In this document: in pieces, positions 23,312 through 37,600 of the stretch
Position numbering within the stretch: the stretch's first letter is position 1
Layout of the letters: each line of letters starts with the position of its first letter
Assembly: GCA_037178625.1 (NCBI GenBank)
Contig: CM074131.1
Span: 3,534,001 to 3,598,000 of the forward strand
DNA from: Skeletonema tropicum
Taxonomy: Eukaryota > Bacillariophyta > Thalassiosirophyceae > Thalassiosirales > Thalassiosiraceae
Length of the DNA stretch: 64,000 bases
Direction of reading: 5' to 3'
The notes under the pieces: model-generated
Database searches by the model: none
Told to the model about the DNA's origin: nothing
Seen by the model: the letters and a program-made list of their open reading frames with translations, nothing else
Program-made: the position numbers and the translations under genes

Positions 23312-23391
23312 CGTAGATAATGTCGCCCCTTGAGGGCCCACCAGACATACTTTACTACAAAATGCAAAATGTTTGGCCACGCCTTTTTCTC

Positions 23392-26300
23392 CGATTTGGT
23401 TGAATGTGATGCTGCTGGCCAGCCCACATTGGACCTCTCATATCAGCTAGGAGACTGTAGCATCGCTTCTATGCACGCCAAACGTCTGAGCAGTGCTAAT
23501 GAGCTTTCATGGTATCACCGCCGACCATAATGGGCCACTAGACGCGGCTCATGCGCATATGGACGATGAAAATTGTGATTTGGTAGAATGTGATGCTGCT
23601 GGCCAGCCCACATTGGACCTCTCATATCAGCTAGGAGACTGTAGCATCGCTTCTATGCACGCCAAACGTCTGAGCAGTGCTAATGAGCTTTCATGGTATT
23701 ACCGCCGACTATAATGGGCCACTAGAAGCGGCTCATGCGCATATGGACGATGAAAGTTGAGATTCGGTAGGATGTGCTGCTGCTGGCCAGCCTACATTGG
23801 ACCTCTCATATCAGCTAGGAGACTGTAGCATCGCTTCTATGCACGTCAAACGTCTGAGCAGTGCTAATGAGCTTTCATGGTATCACCGCCGACTATAATG
23901 GGCCACTAGAAGCGGCTCATGCGCATATTCACGACGCTCGTCCCATGGCCTGCTTGAAAGATAGCAGGCTTGGGGTGCGATCTGGGAAATAATAGCTACT
24001 GCAGCACATGTTCGTTATCACTTAGCGTAGATAATGTCGCCTCTTGAGGGTCCACAAGACGTACTTTAAAATTTCTGTTACATATATGTTAGAATGTGAT
24101 GCTGCTGGTCAGCCCACATTGGACCTCTCATATCAGCTAGGAGACTGTAGCATCGCTTCTATGCACGCCAAACGTCTGAGCAGGACAAATGAGCTTTTGA
24201 AAACATCTCCGCCGACTATAATGGGCCACTAGAAGCGGCTCATGCGCATATGGACGATCAAAGTTGTGATTTGGTAGAATGTGATGCTGCTGGCCAGCCC
24301 ACATTGGACCTGTCATATCAGCTAGGAGACTGTAGCATCGCTTCTATGCACGCCAAACGTCTGAGCAGTGCTAATGAGCTTTCATGGTATTACCGCCGAC
24401 TATAATGGGCCACTAGAAGCGGCTCATGCGCACACTCGCGACGCTTGTCCCGATTTGGTAGAATGTGATGCTGCTTCCCAGCCTACATTGGACCTCTCAT
24501 ATCAGCTAGGAGACTGTAGCATCGCTTCTATGCACGCCAAACGTCTGAGCAGGACAAATGAGCTTTTGCAACATTTTCGCCGACTATAATGGGCCACTAG
24601 AAGCGGCTCATGCGCATATGGACGATGGAAGTAGTGATTTGGTAGAATGTGATGCTGCTGGCCAGCCCACATTGGACCTCTCATATCAGCTAGGAGACTG
24701 TAGCATCGCTTCTATGCACGCCAAACGTCTGAGCAGTGCTAATGAGTTTTCCTAACGTCACAAACGACTATAATGGGCCACTAGAAGCGGCTCATGCGCA
24801 TATTCACGACGCTCGTCCCGATTTGGTTGAATGTGATGCTGCGGGTCAGCCCACATTGGACCTCTCATATCAGCTATGAAACTGTAGCATCGCTTCTATG
24901 CACACCAAACGTCTGAGCAGCACTAATGAGCTTTTGCAACATTTTTGCCGACTATAATGGGCCACTAGAAGCGGCTCATGCGAAAATGGACGATCAAAGT
25001 TGTGATTTGGTAGAATGTGATGCTGCTGGCCAGCCCACATAGGACCTCTCATATCAGCTAGGAGACTGTAGCATCGCTTCTATGCACGCCAAACGTCTGA
25101 GCAGCACTAATGAGCTTTTGAGCTTTTGCAACATCTCCGCCGACTATAATGGGCCACTAGAAGCGGCTCATGCGCATATGGACGATCAAAGTTGTGATTT
25201 GGTAGAATGTGATGCTGCTGGCCAGCCCACATAGGACCTCTCATATCAGCTAGGAGACTGTAGCATCGCTTCTATGCACGCCAAACGTCTGAGCAGTGCT
25301 AATGAGCTTTATGCAACATCACCGCCGACTATAATGGGCCACTAGAAGCGGCTCATGCGCATATGGACGATCAAAGTTGTGATTTGGTAGAATGTGATGC
25401 TGCTGGCCAGCCCACATAGGACCTCTCATATCAGCTAGGAGACTGTAGCATCGCTTCTATGCACGCCAAACGTCTGAGCAGTACTAATGAGCTTTTGCAA
25501 CATCTCCGCCGACTATAATGGGCCACTAGAAGCGGCTCATGCGCATATTCACGACGCTCGTCCCGATTTGGTAGAATGTGATGCTGCTGGCCAGCCCACA
25601 TTGGACCTGTCATATCAGCTAGGAGACTGTAGCATCGCTTCTATGCACGCCAAACGTCTGAGCAGTGCTAATGAGCTTTCATGGTATTACCGCCGACTAT
25701 AATGGGCCACTAGAAGCGGCTCATGCGCACACTCGCGACGCTTGTCCCGATTTGGTAGAATGTGATGCTGCTGGTCAGCCCACATTGGACCTCTCATATC
25801 AGCTAGGAGACTGTAGCATCGCTTCTATGCACGCCAAACGTCTGAGCAGGACAAATGAGCTTTTGCAACATTTTCGCCGACTATAATGGGCCACTAGAAG
25901 CGGCTCATGCGCATATGGACGATCAAAGTTGTGATATGGTAGAATGTGATGCTGCTGGCCAGCCCACATTGGACCTCTCATATCAGCTAGGAGACTGTAG
26001 CATCGCTTCTATGCACGCCAAACGTCTGAGCAGTGCTAAAGTGCTTTCCTAACGTCACCGCCGACTATAATGGGCCACTAGAAGCGGCTCATGCGCATAT
26101 TCACGACGCTCGTCCCGATTTGGTAGAATGTGATGCTGCTGGTCAGCCCACATTGGACCTCTCATATCAGCTATGAGACTGTAGCATCGCTTCTATGCAC
26201 GCCAAACGTCTGAGCAGTGCTAATGAGCTTTCATGGTATTACCGCCGACTATAATGGGCCACTAGAAGCGGCTCATGCGCACACTCGCGACGCTTGTCCC

Positions 26301-28197
26301 GATTTGGTAGAATGTGATGCTGCTTCCCAGCCTACATTGGACCTCTCATATCAGCTAGGAGACTGTAGCATCGCTTCTATGCACGCCAAACGTCTGAGCA
26401 GGACGAATGAGCTTTTGCAACATTTTTGCCGACTATAATGGGCCACTAGAAGCGGCTCATGCGCATATGGACGATGTAAGTTGTGATATGGTAGAATGTG
26501 ATGCTGCTGGCCAGCCCACATTGGACCTCTCATATCAGCTAGGAGACTGTAGCATCGCTTCTATGCACGCCAAACGTCTGAGCAGGACAAATGAGCTTTT
26601 GCAACATTTTTGCCGACTATAATGGGCCACTAGAAGCGGCTCATGCGCATATGGACGATGTAAGTTGTGATATGGTAGAATGTGATGCTGCTGGCCAGCC
26701 CACATTGGACCTCTCATATCAGCTAGGAGACTGTAGCATCGCTTCTATGCACGCCAAACGTCTGAGCAGTGCTATAGAGCTTTCCTAACGTCACCGCCGA
26801 CTATAATGGGCCACTAGAAGCGGCTCATGCGAATATTCACGACGCTCGTCCCGATTTGGTTGAATGTGATGCTGCTGGTCAGCCCACATTGGACCTCTCA
26901 TATCAGCTATGAGACTGTAGCATCGCTTCTATGCACGCCAAACGTCTGAGCAGTGCTAATGAGCATTCATGGTATTACCGCCGGCTATAATGGGCCACTA
27001 GAAGCGGCTCATGCGCATATGGACGATCAAAGTTGTGATTTGGTAGAATGTGATGCTGCTGGCCAGCCCACATAGGACCTCTCATATCAGCTAGGAGACT
27101 GTAGCATCGCTTCTATGCACGCCAAACGTCTGAGCAGCACTAATGTGCTTTTGCAACATCTCCGCCGACTATAATGGGCCACTAGAAGCGGCTCATGCGC
27201 ATATGGACGATCAAAGTTGTGATTTGGTAGAATGTGATGCTGCTGGCCAGCCCACATTGGACCTCTCATATCAGCTAGGAGACTGTAGCATCGCTTCAAT
27301 GCACGCCAAACGTCTGAGCAGCACTAATGAGCTTTTGCAACATCTCCGCCGACTATAATGGGCCACTAGAAGCGGCTCATGCGTATATTCACGACGCTCG
27401 TCCCGATTTGGTAGAATGTGATGCTGCTGGTCAGCCCACATAGGACCTCTCATATCAGCTAGGAGACTGTAGCATCGCTTCTATGCACGCCAAACGTCTG
27501 AGAAGCACTAATGTGCTTTTGCAACATCTCCGCCGACTATAATGGGCCACTAGAAGCGGCTCATGCGCATATTCACGACGCTCGTCCCGATTTGGTAGAA
27601 TGTGATGCTGCTGGTCAGCCCACATAGGACCTCTCATATCAGCTAGGAGACTGTAGCATCGCTTCTATGCACGCCAAACGTCTGAGCAGTACTAATGAGC
27701 TTTTGCAACATCACCGCCGACTATAATGGGCCACTAGAAGCGGCTCATGCGCATATGGACGATCAAAGTTGTGATTTGGTAGAATGTGATGCTGCTGGCC
27801 AGCCCACATAGGACCTCTCATATCAGCTAGGAGACTGTAGCATCGCTTCTATGCACGCCAAACGTCTGAGCAGTACTAATGAGCTTTTGCAACATCTCCG
27901 CCGACTATAATGGGCCACTAGAAGCGGCTCATGCGCATATGGACGATCAAAGTTGTGATTTGGTAGAATGTGATGCTGCTGGCCAGCCCACATTGGACCT
28001 CTCATATCAGCTAGGAGACTGTAGCATCGCTTCTATGCACGCCAAACGTCTGAGCAGGACAAATGAGCTTTTGCAACATTTTCGCCGACTATAATGGGCC
28101 ACTAGAAGCGGCTCATGCGCATATGGACGATCAAAGTTGTGATATGGTAGAATGTGATGCTGCTGGCCAGCCCACATTGGACCTCTCATATCAGCTA
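23392..28197. repeat. 184-bp satellite array, left block
   Basis: Head-to-tail monomers of 184 bp (successive copies of the same landmark lie 184 bp apart, e.g. 26351, 26535 and 27271, 27455). Near-invariant core: GGAGACTGTAGCATCGCTTC, then CACGCCAAACGTCTGAGCA, and ACTATAATGGGCCACTAGAA with GCGGCTCATGCG. Two windows vary: about 23 bp after GGCTCATGCG, and about 26 bp after CGTCTGAGCA. Monomers are mostly well over 90% alike by eye. The first units (23392-24090) are interrupted by about 145 bp of non-satellite DNA at 23940-24085. The block ends at the assembly gap. No tRNA-, rRNA- or transposon-derived sequence is recognisable in the monomer. Confidence 0.95.
23940..24085. repeat. duplicated array-edge sequence inside the satellite
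   Basis: A short non-satellite interruption. Its right part (TTAGCGTAGATAATGTCGCC at 24019-24038, then TTGAGGGTCCACAAGACGTA) repeats, with a few changes, the left edge of the array at 23310-23356, which is the 3' end of the decayed secreted-protein gene. The left part (23944-24015) is unmatched in the window. It shows that the edge of the array was itself duplicated. Confidence 0.8.
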
Positions 28198-28697
28198 NNN
28201 NNNNNNNNNNNNNNNNNNNNNNNNNNNNNNNNNNNNNNNNNNNNNNNNNNNNNNNNNNNNNNNNNNNNNNNNNNNNNNNNNNNNNNNNNNNNNNNNNNNN
28301 NNNNNNNNNNNNNNNNNNNNNNNNNNNNNNNNNNNNNNNNNNNNNNNNNNNNNNNNNNNNNNNNNNNNNNNNNNNNNNNNNNNNNNNNNNNNNNNNNNNN
28401 NNNNNNNNNNNNNNNNNNNNNNNNNNNNNNNNNNNNNNNNNNNNNNNNNNNNNNNNNNNNNNNNNNNNNNNNNNNNNNNNNNNNNNNNNNNNNNNNNNNN
28501 NNNNNNNNNNNNNNNNNNNNNNNNNNNNNNNNNNNNNNNNNNNNNNNNNNNNNNNNNNNNNNNNNNNNNNNNNNNNNNNNNNNNNNNNNNNNNNNNNNNN
28601 NNNNNNNNNNNNNNNNNNNNNNNNNNNNNNNNNNNNNNNNNNNNNNNNNNNNNNNNNNNNNNNNNNNNNNNNNNNNNNNNNNNNNNNNNNNNNNNNN
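28198..28697. other. assembly gap of 500 N
   Basis: Exactly 500 N, a conventional gap size, inside the satellite; the true length is unknown. The flanks end and resume at the same monomer landmark (TATCAGCTA, then GGAGACTGTAGC), so the missing sequence is presumably more satellite. Confidence 0.99.
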
Positions 28698-31600
28698 GGA
28701 GACTGTAGCATCGCTTCTATGCACGCCAAAACGTCTGAGCAGTGCTAAAGTGCTTTCCTAACGTCACCGCCGACTATAATGGGCCACTAGAAGCGGCTCA
28801 TGCGCATATTCACGACGCTCGTCCCGATTTGGTAGAATGTGATGCTGCTGGTCAGCCCACATTGGACCTCTCATATCAGCTATGAGACTGTAGCATCGCT
28901 TCTATGCACGCCAAACGTCTGAGCAGTGCTAATGAGCTTTCATGGTATTACCGCCGACTATAATGGGCCACTACAAGCGGCTCAAGCGCACACTCGCGAC
29001 GCTTGTCCCGATTTGGTAGAATGTGATGCTGCTTCCCAGCCTACATTGGACCTCTCATATCAGCTAGGAGACTGTAGCATCGCTTCTATGCACGCCAAAC
29101 GTCTGAGCAGGACAAATGAGCTTTTGCAACATTTTTGCCGACTATAATGGGCCACTAGAAGCGGCTCATGCGCATATGGACGATCAAAGTTGTGATATGG
29201 TAGAATGTGATGCTGCTGGTCCAGCCCACATAGGACCTCTCATATCAGCTAGGAGACTGTAGCATCGCTTCTATGCACGCCAAACGTCTGAGAAGCACTA
29301 ATGTAGCTTTGCCTAACATCTCCGCCGACTATAATGGGCCACTAGAAGCGGCTCATGCGCATATTCACGACGCTCGTCCCGATTTGGTAGAATGTGATGC
29401 TGCTGGTCAGCCCACATAGGACCTCTCATATCAGCTAGGAGACTGTAGCATCGCTTCTATGCACGCCAAACGTCTGAGCAGTACTAATGAGCTTTTGCAA
29501 CATCACCGCCGACTATAATGGGCCACTAGAAGCGGCTCATGCGCATATGGACGATCAAAGTTGTGATTTGGTAGAATGTGATGCTGCTGGCCAGCCCACA
29601 TAGGACCTCTCATATCAGCTAGGAGACTGTAGCATCGCTTCTATGCACGCCAAACGTCTGAGCAGTACTAATGAGCTTTTGCAACATCTCCGCCGACTAT
29701 AATGGGCCACTAGAAGCGGCTCATGCGCATATGGACGATCAAAGTTGTGATTTGGTAGAATGTGATGCTGCTGGCCAGCCCACATTGGACCTCTCATATC
29801 AGCTAGGAGACTGTAGCATCGCTTCTATGCACGCCAAACGTCTGAGCAGGACTAATGAGCTTATTGCAACATCTCGCCGACTATAATGGGCCACTAGAAG
29901 CGGCTCATGCGCATATGGACGATCAAAGTTGTGATTTGGTAGAATGTGATGCTGCTGGCCAGCCCACATTAGGACCTCTCATATCAGCTAGGAGACTGTA
30001 GCATCGCTTCTATGCACGCCAAACGTCTGAGCAGTGCTAAAGTGCTTTCCTAACGTCACCGCCGACTATAATGGGCCACTAGAAGCGGCTCATGCGCATA
30101 TTCACGACGCTCGTCCCGATTTGGTAGAATGTGATGCTGCTGGTCAGCCCACATTGGACCTCTCATATCAGCTATGAGACTGTAGCATCGCTTCTATGCA
30201 CGCCAAACGTCTGAGCAGTGCTAATGAGCTTTCATGGTATTACCGCCGACTATAATGGGCCACTACAAGCGGCTCAAGCGCACACTCGCGACGCTTGTCC
30301 CGATTTGGTAGAATGTGATGCTGCTTCCCAGCCTACATTGGACCTCTCATATCAGCTAGGAGACTGTAGCATCGCTTCTATGCACGCCAAACGTCTGAGC
30401 AGGACAAATGAGCTTTTGCAACATTTTTGCCGACTATAATGGGCCACTAGAAGCGGCTCATGCGCATATGGACGATCAAAGTTGTGATATGGTAGAATGT
30501 GATGCTGCTGGCCAGCCCACATTGGACCTCTCATATCAGCTAGGAGACTGTAGCATCGCTTCTATGCACGCCAAACGTCTGAGCAGTGCTAATAGAGCTT
30601 TCCTAACGTCACCGCCGACTATAATGGGCCACTAGAAGCGGCTCATGCGAATATTCACGACGCTCGTCCCGATTTGGTAGAATGTGATGCTGCTGGTCAG
30701 CCCACATTGGACCTCTCATATCAGCTATGAGACTGTAGCATCGCTTCTATGCACGCCAAACGTCTGAGCAGTACTAATGAGCTTTCATGGTATTACCGCC
30801 GACTATAATGGGCCACTAGAAGCGGCTCATGCGCATATGGACGATCAAAGTTGTGATTTGGTAGAATGTGATGCTGCTGGCCAGCCCACATAGGACCTCT
30901 CATATCAGCTAGGAGACTGTAGCATCGCTTCTATGCACGCCAAACGTCTGAGCAGCACTAATGTGCTTTTGCAACATCTCCGCCGACTATAATGGGCCAC
31001 TAGAAGCGGCTCATGCGCATATGGACGATCAAAGTTGTGATTTGGTAGAATGTGATGCTGCTGGCCAGCCCACATTGGACCTCTCATATCAGCTAGGAGA
31101 CTGTAGCATCGCTTCTAATGCACGCCAAACGTCTGAGCAGCACTAATGAGCTTTTGCAACATCTCCGCCGACTATAATGGGCCACTAGAAGCGGCTCATG
31201 CGTATATTCACGACGCTCGTCCCGATTTGGTAGAATGTGATGCTGCTGGTCAGCCCACATAGGACCTCTCATATCAGCTAGGAGACTGTAGCATCGCTTC
31301 TATGCACGCCAAACGTCTGAGCAGCACTAATGTGCTTTTGCAACATCTCCGCCGACTATAATGGGCCACTAGAAGCGGCTCATGCGCATATTCACGACGC
31401 TCGTCCCGATTTGGTAGAATGTGATGCTGCTGGTCAGCCCACATAGGACCTCTCATATCAGCTAGGAGACTGTAGCATCGCTTCTATGCACGCCAAACGT
31501 CTGAGCAGTACTAATGAGCTTTTGCAACATCACCGCCGACTATAATGGGCCACTAGAAGCGGCTCATGCGCATATGGACGATCAAAGTTGTGATTTGGTA

Positions 31601-34600
31601 GAATGTGATGCTGCTGGCCAGCCCACATAGGACCTCTCATATCAGCTAGGAGACTGTAGCATCGCTTCTATGCACGCCAAACGTCTGAGCAGTGCTAATG
31701 AGCTTTCCTAACGTCACCGCCGACTATAATGGGCCACTAGAAGCGGCTCATGCGCACACTCGCGACGCTTGTCCCGATTTGGTAGAATGTGAATGCAGCT
31801 GGCCAGCTCACATTGTACCTCTCATATCAGCTATGAGACTGTAGCATCGCTTCTATGCAACGATCAAAGTTGTGATTTGGTAGATGTGATGCTGCAGGCC
31901 ACCTCACGTAGGACCTCTCATATAGCTAGGAGACTGTAGCATCGCTTCTTTGCACGCCAAACGTCTGAGCAGTACTAATGAGCTTTCATGGTATCATCGC
32001 CGGGACTAGTAATGGGCCACTAGAAGCGGTTCATACACATATTGATGACGCTTGACCCGATTTGGTAGAATGTGATGCTGCTGGCCAGCTCGCAATTGGT
32101 CCTTTCTTGTCAGCTACGAGACTGTAGCATCGCTTCTATGCACGCCAAACGTCTGAGCAGTGCTAATGAGCTTCATGGTATCACCGCCGACTATAAATGG
32201 CCACTAGAAGCGGCTCATGCGCATATGGACCGAGTAAGTTGTGATATGGTAGAATGTGATGCTGTATGGCCAGCCAACATTTGGACCTCTCATATCAGAT
32301 AGGAGACTGTAGCCATCGCTTCTATGCCACGCCAAACGTCTGAGCAGTGCTATAAGATGCTTTCTAACGTCACCGCCGACTATAATGGGCCACTAGAACG
32401 CGGCTCATGCGCATATTCACGACGCTTGTCCCGATTTGGTAGAATGTGATGCTGCTGGTCAGCCCACATTGGACCTCTCATATCAGCTATGAGACTGTAG
32501 CATCGCTTCTATGCACGCCAAACGTCTGAGCAGTGCCTAATGAGCTTTCATGGTATTACCGCCGACTATAATGGGCCACTAGAAGCGGCTCATGCGCATA
32601 TGGACGATCAAAGTTGTGATTTGGTAGAATGTGATGCTGCTGGCCAGCCCACATAGGTCCTCTCATATCAGCTAGGAGACTGTAGCATCGCTTCTATGCA
32701 CGCCAAACGTCTGAGCAGCACTAATGTGCTTTTGCAACATCTCCGCCGACTATAATGGGCCACTAGAAGCGGCTCATGCGCATATGGACGATCAAAGTTG
32801 TGATTTGGTAGAATGTGATGCTGCTGGCCAGCCCACATTGGACCTCTCATATCAGCTAGGAGACTGTAGCATCGCTTCAATGCACGCCAAACGTCTGAGC
32901 AGCACTAATGAGCTTTTGCAACATCTCCGCCGACTATAATGGGCCACTAGAAGCGGCTCATGCGTATATTCACGACGCTCGTCCCGATTTGGTAGAATGT
33001 GATGCTGCTGGTCAGCCCACATAGGACCTCTCATATCAGCTAGGAGACTGTAGCATCGCTTCTATGCACGCCAAACGTCTGAGCAGCACTAATGTGCTTT
33101 TGCAACATCTCCGCCGACTATAATGGGCCACTAGAAGCGGCTCATGCGCATATTCACGACGCTCGTCCCGATTTGGTAGAATGTGATGCTGCTGGTCAGC
33201 CCACATAGGACCTCTCATATCAGCTAGGAGACTGTAGCATCGCTTCTATGCACGCCAAACGTCTGAGCAGTACTAATGAGCTTTTGCAACATCACCGCCG
33301 ACTATAATGGGCCACTAGAAGCGGCTCATGCGCATATGGACGATCAAAGTTGTGATTTGGTAGAATGTGATGCTGCTGGCCAGCCCACATAGGACCTCTC
33401 ATATCAGCTAGGAGACTGTAGCATCGCTTCTATGCACGCCAAACGTCTGAGCAGTACTAATGAGCTTTTGCAACATCTCCGCCGACTATAATGGGCCACT
33501 AGAAGCGGCTCATGCGCATATTCACGACGCTCTTCCCGATTTGGTAGAATGTGATGCTGCTGGCCAGCCCACATTGGACCTGTCATATCAGCTAGGAGAC
33601 TGTAGCATCGCTTCTATGCACGCCAAACGTCTGAGCAGTACTAATGAGCTTTCCTAACGTCACCGCCGACTATAATGGGCCACTAGAAGCGGCTCATGCG
33701 AATATTCACGACGCTTGTCCCGATTTGGTAGAATGTGATGCTGCTGGTCAGCCCACATTGGACCTCTCATATCAGCTATGAGACTGTAGCATCGCTTCTA
33801 TGCACGCCAAACGTCTGAGCAGCACTAATGAGCTTTCATGGTATTACCGCCGACTATAATGGGCCACTAGAAGCGGCTCATGCGCATATGGACGATCAAA
33901 GTTGTGATTTGGTAGAATGTGATGCTGCTGGCCAGCCCACATTGGACCTCTCATATCAGCTAGGAGACTGTAGCATCGCTTCTATGCACGCCAAACGTCT
34001 GAGCAGCACTAATGTGCTTTTGCAACATCTCCGCCGACTATAATGGGCCACTAGAAGCGGCTCATGCGCATATGGACGATCAAAGTTGTGATTTGGTAGA
34101 ATGTGATGCTGCTGGCCAGCCCACATTGGACCTCTCATATCAGCTAGGAGACTGTAGCATCGCTTCAATGCACGCCAAACGTCTGAGCAGCACTATTGTG
34201 CTTTTGCAACATCTCCGCCGACTATAATGGGCCACTAGAAGCGGCTCATGCGTAAATTCACGACGCTCGTCCCGATTTGGTAGAATGTGATGCTGCTGGT
34301 CAGCCCACATAGGACCTCTCATATCAGCTAGGAGACTGTAGCATCGCTTCTATGCACGCCAAACGTCTGAGCAGCACTAATGTGCTTTTGCAACATCTCC
34401 GCCGACTATAATGGGCCACTAGAAGCGGCTCATGCGCATATTCACGACGCTCGTCCCGATTTGGTAGAATGTGATGCTGCTGGTCAGCCCACATAGGACC
34501 TCTCATATCAGCTAGGAGACTGTAGCATCGCTTCTATGCACGCCAAACGTCTGAGCAGTACTAATGAGCTTTTGCAACATCACCGCCGACTATAATGGGC

Positions 34601-37600
34601 CACTAGAAGCGGCTCATGCGCATATGGACGATCAAAGTTGTGATTTGGTAGAATGTGATGCTGCTGGCCAGCCCACATTGGACCTCTCATATCAGCTAGG
34701 AGACTGTAGCATCGCTTCTATGCACGCCAAACGTCTGAGCAGTACTAATGAGCTTTTGCAACATCTCCGCCGACTATAATGGGCCACTAGAAGCGGCTCA
34801 TGCGCATATTCACGACGCTCGTCCCGATTTGGTAGAATGTGATGCTGCTGGCCAGCCCACATTGGACCTCTCATATCAGCTAGGAGACTGTAGCATCGCT
34901 TCTATGCACGCCAAACGTCTGAGCAGTGCTAATGAGCTTTCATGGTATTACCGCCGACTATAATGGGCCACTAGAAGCGGCTCATGCGAATATTCACGAC
35001 GCTCGTCCCGATTTGGTAGAATGTGATGCTGCTGGTCAGCCCACATTGGACCTCTCATATCAGCTAGGAGACTGTAGCATCGCTTCTATGCACGCCAAAC
35101 GTCTGAGCAGGACAAATGAGCTTTTGCAACATCTCCGCCGACTATAATGGGCCACTAGAAGCGGCTCATGCGCATATGGACGATGTAAGTTGTGATATGG
35201 TAGAATGTGATGCTGCTGGCCAGCCCACATTGGACCTCTCATATCAGCTAGGAGACTGTAGCATCGCTTCTATGCACGCCAAACGTCTGAGCAGGACAAA
35301 TGAGCTTTTGCAACATTTTTGCCGACTATAATGGGCCACTAGAAGCGGCTCATGCGCATATGGACGATGTAAGTTGTGATATGGTAGAATGTGATGCTGC
35401 TGGCCAGCCCACATTGGACCTCTCATATCAGCTAGGAGACTGTAGCATCGCTTCTATGCACGCCAAACGTCTGAGCAGTGCTATAGAGCTTTCCTAACGT
35501 CACCGCCGACTATAATGGGCCACTAGAAGCGGCTCATGCGAATATTCACGACGCTCGTCCCGATTTGGTTGAATGTGATGCTGCTGGTCAGCCCACATTG
35601 GACCTCTCATATCAGCTATGAGACTGTAGCATCGCTTCTATGCACGCCAAACGTCTGAGCAGTGCTAATGAGCTTTCATGGTATTACCGCCGGCTATAAT
35701 GGGCCACTAGAAGCGGCTCATGCGCATATGGACGATCAAAGTTGTGATTTGGTAGAATGTGATGCTGCTGGCCAGCCCACATAGGACCTCTCATATCAGC
35801 TAGGAGACTGTAGCATCGCTTCTATGCACGCCAAACGTCTGAGCAGCACTAATGTGCTTTTGCAACATCTCCGCCGACTATAATGGGCCACTAGAAGCGG
35901 CTCATGCGCATATGGACGATCAAAGTTGTGATTTGGTAGAATGTGATGCTGCTGGCCAGCCCACATTGGACCTCTCATATCAGCTAGGAGACTGTAGCAT
36001 CGCTTCTATGCACGCCAAACGTCTGAGCAGCACTAATGTGCTTTTGCAACATCTCCGCCGACTATAATGGGCCACTAGAAGCGGCTCATGCGCATATGGA
36101 CGATCAAAGTTGTGATTTGGTAGAATGTGATGCTGCTGGCCAGCCCACATTGGACCTCTCATATCAGCTAGGAGACTGTAGCATCGCTTCAATGCACGCC
36201 AAACGTCTGAGCAGCACTAATGTGCTTTTGCAACATCTCCGCCGACTATAATGGGCCACTAGAAGCGGCTCATGCGTAAATTCACGACGCTCGTCCCGAT
36301 TTGGTAGAATGTGATGCTGCTGGTCAGCCCACATAGGACCTCTCATATCAGCTAGGAGACTGTAGCATCGCTTCTATGCACGCCAAACGTCTGAGCAGCA
36401 CTAATGTGCTTTTGCAACATCTCCGCCGACTATAATGGGCCACTAGAAGCGGCTCATGCGCATATTCACGACGCTCGTCCCGATTTGGTAGAATGTGATG
36501 CTGCTGGTCAGCCCACATAGGACCTCTCATATCAGCTAGGAGACTGTAGCATCGCTTCTATGCACGCCAAACGTCTGAGCAGTACTAATGAGCTTTTGCA
36601 ACATCACCGCCGACTATAATGGGCCACTAGAAGCGGCTCATGCGCATATGGACGATCAAAGTTGTGATTTGGTAGAATGTGATGCTGCTGGCCAGCCCAC
36701 ATTGGACCTCTCATATCAGCTAGGAGACTGTAGCATCGCTTCTATGCACGCCAAACGTCTGAGCAGTACTAATGAGCTTTTGCAACATCTCCGCCGACTA
36801 TAATGGGCCACTAGAAGCGGCTCATGCGCATATTCACGACGCTCGTCCCGATTTGGTAGAATGTGATGCTGCTGGCCAGCCCACATTGGACCTGTCATAT
36901 CAGCTAGGAGACTGTAGCATCGCTTCTATGCACGCCAAACGTCTGAGCAGTGCTAATGAGCTTTCATGGTATTACCGCCGACTATAATGGGCCACTAGAA
37001 GCGGCTCATGCGCACACTCGCGACGCTTGTCCCGATTTGGTAGAATGTGATGCTGCTGGTCAGCCCACATTGGACCTCTCATATCAGCTAGGAGACTGTA
37101 GCATCGCTTCTATGCACGCCAAACGTCTGAGCAGGACAAATGAGCTTTTGCAACATTTTTGCCGACTATAATGGGCCACTAGAAGCGGCTCATGCGCATA
37201 TGGACGATCAAAGTTGTGATATGGTTGAATGTGATGCTGCTGGCCAGCCCACATTGGACCTCTCATATCAGCTAGGAGACTGTAGCATCGCTTCTATGCA
37301 CGCCAAACGTCTGAGCAGTGCTAAAGTGCTTTCCTAACGTCACCGCCGACTATAATGGGCCACTAGAAGCGGCTCATGCGCATATTCACGACGCTCGTCC
37401 CGATTTGGTAGAATGTGATGCTGCTGGTCAGCCCACATTGGACCTCTCATATCAGCTATGAGACTGTAGCATCGCTTCTATGCACGCCAAACGTCTGAGC
37501 AGCACTAATGAGCTTTCATGGTATTACCGCCGACTATAATGGGCCACTAGAAGCGGCTCATGCGCATATGGACGATCAAAGTTGTGATTTGGTAGAATGT

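Noticed and set aside
28007..28761. Long frames of up to 240 codons crossing the gap
   Set aside because: They consist mostly of undetermined residues from the 500 N.
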